DNA from: Ectocarpus siliculosus
Taxonomy: Eukaryota > Sar > Phaeophyceae > Ectocarpales > Ectocarpaceae
Reading direction: 5' to 3'
NCBI GenBank assembly: GCA_000310025.1
Contig: FN649727.1
Span: 6,098,462-6,149,873 of the forward strand
Length of the DNA stretch: 51,412 nucleotides
Made by a program: the position numbers and the translations under genes. The stretch's first letter is position 1; every line of letters starts with the position of its first letter. The notes beneath the pieces are model-generated. The model saw only the letters and a list, made by a program, of their open reading frames with translations, did not search any database and was not told the origin of the DNA. This document shows positions 14,001 to 21,900 of the stretch, one piece after another.

Positions 14001-17000
14001 GTCTTGTATTCTCTCCGGATTCTGCCGTTCGAACTCTGTCAAACATTATAAGGAATAATAAAAACACACACAGAAAGACTACCCATTCGAGATATACCCA
14101 CAGTCGAACGGGATGTGGTGGAGTCTTTTCAGTGAGTGAAGGGAAACCGGCTGGGTACTGGACTTATTTCGAGTCTTTTAAAGTCTATACACTGATGATT
14201 TATACCAGTGATGCCAGCTGGTGCTAAGTACAAAAACATCTGTATAGGTAACTTACATTTTACAACACATCCCCTGTAGTTCTCTACTGGGTCAACGACA
14301 AAATATCGGGGAGAAACCCTACCGTTGTGTCGTGTATTGTATTATATGATACCATATGCTTGTATGTGACCTCGCCGACGAAGCAACGACGGGCAACAAC
14401 CAAACAACAGCCGTTTCGTCAAAACTGGAAGAGATACGTATGCATATGGCTCCCTGCAACCCACTGCGAAAAGGGTGGCACGAAAACGACTCGCGCGCGA
14501 GACAAGTCGCAGAATGACACCGCTCCCTTCCGCCGACCTGTGCCTACCTTTCTGTGGGCTGGGCAGGTTGGGTTGGAAGGGGGGAAGCGCACAGCGATTG
14601 GCGTGTTGTGTTGTCAAGCACGGGCGCTAAACAAGGATGGCCGAATGATCTCGATGGCGCATGCGGGATTTATCAGGCAGCCACGCACACGTACCAGGCG
14701 GTGGATGCCGTCCTGGCTGACCCTCCAGAAAGGGTTGCCCGTAGCGATGCCGAGGCGTGTCCGGAGGAAGTGATCGAACCTGGGCGGACAAGATAATGCA
14801 GGAGGGATGGTCAACAGAGGCAAGCAGACACAGCCGGCGGGGGGTACAGGTGTAATGGGCGAGCGGGGCGGGGCTCATTTTATGCTTGCCTTGGCCATGT
14901 GGCGATACAGACTCTTTCGAGACGAAGCACTGCAGTCAGGCGTATGAGAAACTCCTACGTGCTTTTCCCCCTCCCTCTGTGGCATTACGTAGCTTCTACT
15001 ACACATCTCCCACTAAATATGGTCGTAACACAAGCGATCGTTCAAAAATGCCGCAGCCAACTTTTCTCCGATCGGTCGCACGGAGGTTTGGTTGTACACT
15101 ACCCCGAAAACGAAGCTGGAGAAGAGGTGGGTGAGGAGTTTTTTCTGCCCCAACATCGCTGACAGAATCAGCCCCTAAAAGATGCCTCCTTGTAACCCGG
15201 CCAGGACCAAAAGGGCCCAAAACGCGCAACAAATCTTACGTTCTTTGGTACTTGATTATGTCTACATATTCCTCGCTCTAACGTTGAGGGAAACTGACTG
15301 ATTTACACCAACACCGCGAGCCCTGTATATGTGGTGCCTTCGAAACACGGTCTGATTGTCAGATCTGAACGATGCGCGTGTTCTTCTGCTGTCTTTGGTA
15401 CCAACACAACGAGCTCACCCACGTAAATGCATTATTTCCGTATCGGGCCTAACAACTCGAAGGGCTACATACACTTGCAGGCCAAGGTGACGGTTCCCCG
15501 CCCTCGCCGTCGACGCCTGTTACGCCAACCTCTGCCATAAAGCGACAACAAGCACGCGGACAAGGAAAACCGTGGTACCATACCGAAAACCACCATTCGT
15601 TCCTCTTCGACAGCGGGGGGGCTCAAACAAGAGACATTTCAACCGGATACACTCGTTACTACAGTAAATAGTGTTCTGGGAGAACAGCAAGGTCTTGCCT
15701 GTGCTTGGGCAGCCTCTGTCCGTTGAAGGCGTACGTACGCTGGCCGTTGGCCCGAGAAACGGCTGACGAAACCTGCAGCGGCGGGGGTGGGGTACGAGCA
15801 ACCTCAGGAGGCGTTTACACGCACTCCTCCGCTTACTTTGGCGCTGAAAAAACACTCGTGCGAGCTTGTATACGTCAAACCTCCTCGCATCTATCAGGAA
15901 GACAACAATTCTCTACGTGGTACAGGTTTTCTATTCCTGTAGGCGCATCTTCGCAGCGCGAAGCTATTAACGTCTTGTACGAGCTACGAAGCATGATTAA
16001 TGTTGTGGTTACTGCTGCCCTTTCTGTTGTCGGCGTTGCCGTCGTTGTTGTATAGCTTGTCTCCTCCACCTCGCGGCTGTGTTTTTGTTTCCGACTCCCA
16101 CTCACCGTCATCCTAAAAGAAGCCTATTTAGTTCGTGTTGTCACCACAAGTAAAAAGCGGCCACGGGCTGGGTTGGCGCGACTGAATGCCGTCCATCATC
16201 TTTCACCTTGGCATCGCTGACGCCGCGCGAAACGCCACGGAACAAGAGCTCCACTTCGGCATGCGCCGCCGACGCGAGTTCCGCGTTCTGGCAAGGTACA
16301 AGATGAAACGGTCGTGATAGGGCCGTACAATGGAATCGTTAAACCAAAGAGCAGAGACACCCGGGTGGCGGGGGGCGGGCGGGTACCGTCATTGGACACT
16401 ACCACCACTTTTCGAAGACTGGGTAACAGCTCAACACTGCTGTTGGTAACGGATGACGAGACGTATGGAAAATGTAAATGTTTTAAAGTCTGTGTTTACC
16501 CCTTGTATATGACGTGCTTTGTATGGGGTCTGCGGATAACTCTTCTTTCGTATGGAAGAAAAGACAAGGAGCCCCCCCCCTGGGTGGCAACCTGGTTGCA
16601 CGGTGCAATGAGACGTAATACACCGGCCGACTACATTTTGCGGCTGGCCATCGGCCTCTCTAACTTTCCCTCAATGGATGCGCATGTATGTAGATCATCT
16701 TGTGCGTGGTGGGGAAACCAAAACTCCTGTCAACCGGGATGGCCGCAGCTGCCTCCGGGAGCTGTAACCTAGACTAGGTAGATGTTTTGTTCTCTACAGC
16801 TAAACAGCTCTCGTTCGCACGAGAACGTGGTGGGAAAAAATCACGGCAGAGTCCGGAGGTCTTCTGCACGTATCATAAGCGGTTCTTGGGATGACGCTGC
16901 CTAAAACCTCTTTGTGCGAGTCTCTCAAATGCGTGACTGCTGCGGCTATTCCTCCTCCACATGCAACACCTAGACATTGCTCGGCCAAGCCCCACGTTCT

Positions 17001-18680
17001 TGCTTCGTCCGGCTTTCTTTTTGATGCTCCTACATGCTCTAGACCAGCGCAATATCATTCCACAACGCCCCCCCCTCATATGAGAAGAGAACGCCCCCAC
17101 CCCCCCCAAAAAAAGCAGTCCACCGGGAAGATGCAAAAAATCTTTGAAACGTCCCGGCATTGTTTTCCTGGGACATCACTGTTTTTCATTGCAGAAAGAA
17201 AATAGCCTCATTTCTACATCCATAGATAGGAAAGTGTTCTTTCTACCGTTGAGAACGCCCAGGGGGTGGGTGCGCTCTGTTCTGATTTCGCATGATACGT
17301 ACACACTGCTGTGTACTGACGGCTGTGAGGCCGGCCCGGGGCATTTTTATGGGAATATCCAATAAACGCAATCCCGTGACTTTTGTTGCTGCTGCTGCCG
17401 TTGTTGTTGCTGCTGCTGGTTTAAAATGCCGTCGCACGCATATGTCCAGTGGAGGTCAAACAACACTAATAAAAGAAAGAGACCAAGCCGCCTTCGACCC
17501 GGGGCGACACTGCATGTAAAAAGAATGGGACCAACGCTCCCGGGGGACTCTTCTTTTCCGCCCTGGCATATCATGTGTACTTGAAGTAAAAAAGAAAGAC
17601 TACGCCCGGGGCCTTTTCGCCCCGGGGTGAATTCACGATACACATCACGGTATGGCGAGTGAGCACTCAAACACGGCTTACACAGCCATACGCTGTACGA
17701 AAGCCCTGCTCAGCAGCAGTTCAAGATCAAGATTTACATCGTGAGTTTTTGCGAAAACTCGCTGCTGGTTGGTCGATGTCGGGCGACTCTCTCCTACAAA
17801 CTTGTTCGGACCTGCTTAGCCCCGAGCTGGTTGGCGTTTTCCCCGAGTCCAAAAAGGATAGCGTTCAGCAGTGTCGATTTGCCGGAGCCATTCGGGCCGG
17901 TGATGCCTGGCCATCAGCATGTAGTATGTCAAGAATAAATGGTTCCGGCAGAGGACAGATTACAAGTTTAGCATTTGCATATCGTACAATCAAGCAAAAA
18001 GATATAGATACAGGAGCCTGGTACATAAAATGTCTACATGTTGTAGGTCGTTCCTTATTGTCAAGAACAAGATATTGCAGCTTTGGTCGCATCCTCTCTG
18101 CAATCGGTCCCACACACGGGTGCAGGTAATGCTACATGAGTGAGGAGTACTTCACTGCTGTACATGCGCATAAAAAGCAAACAGCGCATTGTTGCTCAAA
18201 CACGCCGGAAGGAAATGTTTAAAATTTGAATCGTGAGAAGACGAAGAACGGGCCGTGTGCGTACACTCAGGCAGAGGTCTCCCTGGAATCAGGGACAATT
18301 TCAGAAAGAAAAGCCGCGCCGTTAGTATGGTGGAAAAACGATGATGAGCGACGAGCGAACGGCTGCCGCTGCTGTATTAGGATCAAAGTGTCGAGGGTGT
18401 ATGTAGGTGCAAGCCACCCCGCAACTGGTGCTAGATGATATCGAGTAGCCTGCAAGAGATGATGTCATCACACACGTACACGACAGAGGTGCTCACAGGA
18501 CAAGCCGTCGTGCCCAAACACGACTCTGGCCGTGCTTGTCCACGACTTGAATCCCGACACGGTCACGCTCTGCAGCTTGTAACGCGCCGTCCCTGCGGCA
18601 ATTCCTCTCGCTCCTCCAATTCTCTCTCCTCCTCCTCCTCCTCCTCCTCCTCCTCCTCCTCCACCCCTTCGTCTCATCAT
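78..18680 (-). CDS. Divergent SMC-family chromosome ATPase, 23 exons, C-terminus outside window
   Basis: SMC proteins are ATPases that dimerise through a hinge and organise or hold chromosomes. Exons in transcript order: 18680-18497, 17906-17812, 16287-16207, 15772-15699, 14779-14695, 10482-10342, 9968-9906, 9642-9526, 9173-8991, 8773-8556, 7721-7535, 7313-7236, 6652-6421, 6251-6158, 5611-5530 (weakest), 5242-5145, 4776-4695, 4069-3948, 3210-3126, 2366-2246, 1865-1760, 1127-785, 226-78. All junction phases agree. About 1,006 residues are seen: GFKSW strand, Walker A GPNGSGKST (about 65-73), NGQRTYAFNG, GNPFWRVSQDGI Q-loop region, EVSGTK, coiled coil, hinge (about 530-700), second coiled coil with a D/E- and Gly/Ser-rich insert in exon 1127-785. 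The Walker B/signature head should lie beyond position 1. The start ATG at 18680 precedes a (GGA)n-coded glycine run and is uncertain. It is too divergent to assign to SMC1-6 by eye. Confidence 0.88.
336..488. repeat. GA-rich microsatellite
   Basis: Purine-rich GAGAGA/GAAAGAGA tract ending in an (AGAC)n run, between SMC exons 1127-785 and 226-78. It produces long spurious open frames on both strands (Arg/Glu or Ser/Leu) that are not genes. Confidence 0.9.
1727..1760. repeat. (CACT)n microsatellite spanning an SMC splice donor
   Basis: On the minus strand this reads as repeated GTGA directly after the end of SMC exon 1865-1760, so the 5' splice site GTGAGTGAG is the first of several identical GT steps. 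Copy-number change would leave the donor intact but create alternative donors 4 bp apart. Confidence 0.85.
1935..2075. repeat. Minisatellite of about 33 bp, roughly four diverged copies
   Basis: The motif 'ATGGAATCGTACGATGA' followed by a GTGTGGTAGGATA-like stretch recurs about every 33 bp in the SMC intron between exons 2366-2246 and 1865-1760. The last copies are degraded. Confidence 0.8.
2772..2813. repeat. (GA)n microsatellite
   Basis: A nearly perfect dinucleotide GA run in the SMC intron between exons 3210-3126 and 2366-2246. Confidence 0.95.
3893..3955. repeat. Two-copy tandem repeat carrying an SMC splice donor
   Basis: The plus-strand segment CTTCTTCTCtCCTTGTACCTGCA occurs twice about 32 bp apart. 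Its minus-strand reading TGCAG|GTACAAGG is the 5' splice site of SMC exon 4069-3948. The second copy puts an identical donor downstream in the intron, and both copies are visible in the sequence. Confidence 0.8.
4605..4623. repeat. (TA)n microsatellite
   Basis: About nine TA units in the SMC intron downstream of exon 4776-4695. Confidence 0.95.
4695..6652 (-). other. SMC hinge-domain exons
   Basis: Exons 6652-6421, 6251-6158, 5611-5530, 5242-5145 and 4776-4695 together encode a hinge-like region. It runs from FLFEVFEIRRGL and ALASLLG through LSVWVCESPQHADQALDLAK, then AVDKALGTWVITA, then SALVLDELGMSSVTLSG. This follows the usual SMC hinge pattern: an alpha/beta half ending in a conserved strand, an 'AV..ALG..V' segment, and a closing 'VTL.G' strand before the second coiled coil. 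Exon 5611-5530 (VRQALEWAERKWPGQGK at its end) was chosen mainly because its phase bridges its neighbours and its length suits the gap, so it is the least certain piece. Confidence 0.7.
5326..5396. repeat. (CA)n-(AGC)n-(CAC)n compound microsatellite
   Basis: Adjacent CA, AGC, ACCAGC and CAC runs lie in the intron upstream of SMC exon 5242-5145. They generate spurious Ser/Thr, Ala/Pro and Val/Leu reading frames. Confidence 0.9.
10515..10537. repeat. Poly(G) tract at edge of assembly gap
   Basis: An unbroken G run leads directly into the N block. Together with the G tract ending at 11008 it shows that the assembly broke in a homopolymer inside SMC intron 5. Confidence 0.9.
10538..10637. other. 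Assembly gap (100 N)
   Basis: Exactly 100 N, the usual placeholder for a gap of unknown size. It lies within SMC intron 5, so no SMC exon is likely to be lost. Exons 14779-14695 and 10482-10342 join in phase and in family order (Q-loop segment to EVSGT segment). Confidence 0.99.
10638..11008. other. G/T-only sequence, probable contig-end artefact
   Basis: About 370 bases consist almost wholly of G and T in ragged homopolymer blocks and end in a G run at 11008. It abuts the gap, has no codon structure, and resembles the degraded tail of reads that ran through a homopolymer. Long open frames through it (Gly/Phe or Pro/Lys) are meaningless. Confidence 0.85.
11009..12963 (-). mobile_element. 5'-truncated, frameshifted non-LTR retrotransposon (LINE), reverse transcriptase
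   Basis: Minus-strand coding 12957-11461 encodes about 498 residues of a LINE reverse transcriptase. Visible motifs include KKGDKTDPGNYRGITL (start of the finger region), FFLDVKKAYDTVW (motif A), GVPQGCTLSPTLF (motif B), FADD (motif C) and YLGVEI. The frame is broken near 11461-11483 and continues in another frame to 11016 with a terminal CHCG-x8-HVVAECP knuckle, the usual LINE C-terminus. The endonuclease and 5' part are absent: coding starts directly after a G run at 12964-12973 (C run in element orientation). The 3' end, TGAGAGTACGCC, runs into the G tract ending at 11008. It is a dead copy lying in SMC intron 5. Confidence 0.92.
12964..13429. other. Intron sequence between two LINE fragments
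   Basis: It begins with the G run that forms the 5' border of the first LINE fragment and ends with the G run that forms the 3' border of the second. I see no coding content. A possible minus-strand exon at 13373-13327 (ending RE|GTGCGG) was considered, but the flanking SMC exons already join in phase without it. Confidence 0.5.
13430..13875 (-). mobile_element. Second LINE fragment, 3' terminal part only
   Basis: Minus-strand frame from about 13875 to 13511 encodes the C-terminal LINE region: FRVGDLDLPERRKRY, then CPCGKSEESRPHIVGECELY knuckle, then WWAQEALEDGDK and SLWQKRK. It aligns in order with the end of the element at 11009-12963 but is clearly a different lineage. Its 3' end TGAGTACGCCC matches that element's end. 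It too is bounded by G runs on both sides: 13414-13428 (one T interrupts) and 13876-13887. Confidence 0.85.
14874..14930 (-). mobile_element. Short third copy of the LINE 3' end
   Basis: About 57 bp (plus strand CTCATTTTATGCTTGCC ... TTTCGAGACGAAGCAC) match the 3' terminal block of the element at 13430 and, less well, that at 11009. It is preceded by a G-rich, interrupted tract (14858-14873). Similarity fades after 14930. It lies in the SMC intron between exons 15772-15699 and 14779-14695. Confidence 0.6.
17812..17906 (-). other. SMC exon 2: Walker A (P-loop)
   Basis: This 95-nt exon starts with two bases that complete a codon begun in exon 1 (donor T|GTGAGC at 18497/18496). It encodes ITGPNGSGKST followed by LLNAILFGLGEN, which is the ATP-binding P-loop and following helix of an SMC head. 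Spacing from GFKS in exon 1 to ITG is 16 residues, as in canonical SMC2. Canonical SMC1-4 have Asn after GSGKS; here it is Thr. The donor chosen is CAG|GTCCGA (phase 0, fits exon 3); a slightly later donor near 17802 cannot be excluded. Confidence 0.88.
18626..18662. repeat. (TCC)n / (GGA)n trinucleotide repeat in SMC exon 1
   Basis: About twelve TCC units on the plus strand. Read on the minus strand in the SMC frame they encode a run of about 13 glycines after an MMRRR start. A homopolymeric N-terminal tract ahead of the first conserved SMC beta strand is unusual. It may mean the true start codon is further downstream or in another exon. Confidence 0.9.
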
Positions 18681-18932
18681 CTTTAGTGTGAGGGAGGTCG
18701 GGAGAAAATCGAGGACGATGAGAGGGCTGTAGGAGGAGGTGTGCAGGGAAAAAACGAACAGGTGAGTAGCGCAAATAACGATAACCAAGATCCATTTGAA
18801 AAAAAAAAAAGACTACACACAGCTGTGGCGAAACGGCTCTTCCGGCACGCTCGTTAGGCACACTCGTCACTCATACTTGCCTGCTTGCCTCCCTTCAACC
18901 TTGGCAAGCACTCGCGTAGCTCGAGCTCTCCG
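18681..18932. promoter_or_regulatory. Shared divergent promoter, SMC / MYND
   Basis: Only 252 bp separate the proposed SMC start codon (minus, 18680) from the MYND start codon (plus, 18933), so both genes must share or abut promoter and 5' UTR here. A short A-run lies at about 18799-18811. I see no TATA box or other defined element. The assignment follows from gene arrangement alone, and it shrinks or grows if the SMC start is wrong. Confidence 0.55.
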
Positions 18933-21900
18933 ATGGATACTTGTGCAGCGCCAGGCTGCATGGAGCCTACCTCACAGAGATGCTCCAGCTGCAAGTGAGT
19001 AGTACGTTCCGTGGGTCTTCTGCCTTTGTACATGGGTGTACATAGGTGTGGTTGGTCGATCAGTGAAACAAACGGCCGCCCTGTAACTCTACTGCTGTCT
19101 TGCCATGCCCGCATGCAACCCTTCCCTCACAGGACTGCCAAGTACTGCTCGAGAGAGTGCCAACGCCGGGACTGGATCGTGGGGGGCCACAAAGATCGCT
19201 GCCGAGAGCTCGCCCGGCAGCGAGAAGCGACCGACAGCGAAGCAGCACTGCAAGGGTACGACACACACACTGCCCGCTCGTGTTGCGTATCACATGTGTA
19301 GACAAGATGGCAGCTGGCTTCGTGCCCCCCCCGCCCAACTGCTGTAGTCATGGTACCGCTGTTGGTGTACTGCAGGAGTGGGATCGAGAGCGGGATGGCG
19401 TAACAACCCTGTGGAAAGAATTCATGGTGTCTTCTTGGTCCCTCAACACTTGCAACTTCCGGCGTGTCGCGGACGATGTTCTCGTCCACCGAACACACCT
19501 TTTTTTCCCGAGATTTTTGGATCGTTTTTCTTTTTTTTTTCTGATGTTCAAGGACATCTGTTGTCCCACGTGTGTCTGTGGTGCAACGGGCAACTTGACA
19601 GGAGCCTATGCGTATGTATCTATAATATTGCGTATCAGAAAGGATATGCATAGCCTTTCAGTGATTTGTATGCGTGTTTTTTCGAAGCAACCGCGAACAT
19701 GAAAGTGGAAGCGGGATACAGTCGAGTAGTGTTCCCAGTCAGAACCAGGAGTGTCGCTGTTCTCTACCCCCTGTGTCATGTCTCCATTACGTCTCCCTCT
19801 TTTTTTTTGTTCTCTCTCTTTTTTGGTCCTCGCAACCATGCATACCAACCGTCGTGTCCGCCACCAATTCCAACATTCCAATTCAAAGGTGACGTATACT
19901 ACTACCACACGAAAAAAGACTTCTCCCCGAACTTTTCAATTGGAGATTTTCTGGTCGTTCCTGCTGTAACAAACACTAGAAACACAGGAATGTAGACGGG
20001 CCAATAGCCAGTCTTGTGAGTCTTGCGAAGGTCGAACGCCAGCACTGTAGTATGTACCTCCGTGCTGCACAGCAGTGAGTGGTAGAATATTAAGTTGTTG
20101 CGCCGGTGTGACGGAACCGTACCGGAAAACCCAATGAATTATAACCACGTCCGTCCCACATCATCCCAACATCCTGGATATACTGCTGTAGTTCCTCTCG
20201 ATTGGTCCCGCTGCCGATGTATCCCTTTGCTTCATACAGCCGCCAGTATTATTCATCCACCACAACCTCTGGTTGGATGAGGGCGCCCACCACATCAAAA
20301 TAATGTTCAACTGAATGCCACATTACTACGGTAAACCGTCTTACTACAGATAAGGTCACTTTTCGGGGGTGAGTGATTCCCACGATCATATTTGTAGACA
20401 CGGCAGAAACTTCGGCTGCGGCTGCGAATATCACTGCTGTCTGGAACCGGCAAAGCACTATGTCGACTCACCTGTTAGTTCCTGATCTTGGCAAAGGTCT
20501 ATGCAGGATTTACGATGCAATTCGACACATAGAATACAGCCTTCTCGCAGGAAGCACCTTGTTTTTTATGTACAACGCATGCATACAACTGCTGTATGCC
20601 ATGTGGTGCAAGTCAACCTTCGGACATACCCCAAGGGTTCATTATTTACAATAGGTGGATTTCGTTGAACATCGGCTGCCTTCCTTCCGTGCCTCTCGCG
20701 TCTTGTTTCAATATTGCTTCTACTTGTAGAAGTGGTTGAGCCCTCGCAAGAAGACTGACGGCAATGGCCTGTATATACCTGTCGTGTTTCCTCTGACCCT
20801 CAATCAAATCACCTACAGACCACAGCAGAGTCCGGACGTGTTTGCACGATTTTTGCATTTCTCTGTCCATCCATGTGTTTGAAGTTCGTAAATCTTTCCA
20901 TGGATGACCGGGTGAATGGGGTTAGGAAGAGATGACGTGACCATCCACTCCATCGTTTAGGAAGATTCGACTCGCTCTGAGCAGCGTTGTTGGTGGACAG
21001 CAAGAAACCCCGCTCTGGATACGAACCTTCATCTTCCAAAATCCACCTGCGGAGGCGGAGAGCGGGAAGTCTTTCGACTACCGACCCGTTGTATGACAAG
21101 ATTTTTTTCAATCTTTACAAAAACCCCTGCAAAATCTCACACCGGAGAACGTAGAGCTGGGATCGTTCGGCAGGATGGCGCGGTATGTATCATCTGTGCG
21201 TTGAAACGCCGATTTGCCCAGCTTGAGCGCACCAGCAGGGCAGCAAAATTGTGTGCGTATTCGTCCAGTCCATTCTGGCTCTAGTCTAATGTCTAATGTA
21301 CACACCTTCCATGTAGTTCATGGTTGGAATACGTGTCAGCCGACGTCACGTACATAACTGTTGTTGTTGTTGTTGTTTTCTTCACATTAAACTCGTGTCA
21401 GTTGCTAATCCCAAAATCTAGCGAAGACTAGAGCCATCAGAAGATCAAAAGAACACGCACGCACACTTACTAGCAAGGAGAGGGACACAAGCCCGAGGAG
21501 GTACACCTACAATCAATCCCTGCGGCACGTTTGCGTGCTCACACTGTAGAACGGGAGAGAAAACATCGTCGAAGGAATCGCCGTTCACTGCTGTAGATGC
21601 ACAGATTGGCATGACTGCTGTAGATGTACACGTGAATGCCTTCGTCGCATCAGCACTCTTCATGCTTGACGGCTCTGCCTCGGATGCTTGCGTGTGAGGC
21701 GCCGGGCGGTGAGCATTCGCAAGCTTCCTCCTCTCGATCATCAGGTTTCGAAACCACCATTTTGGCAAAAGACGAAAAACACGCACCCACATTCTGCGCT
21801 CGGGTAGATGGCACCCTCGCGCGTCTCGCTGCCTGTGGTGTACACAGCGTCGAAGGTTTAGACTCGTCGGCCGTAGCGCCTGCCTGCTTCGAGATATCGA

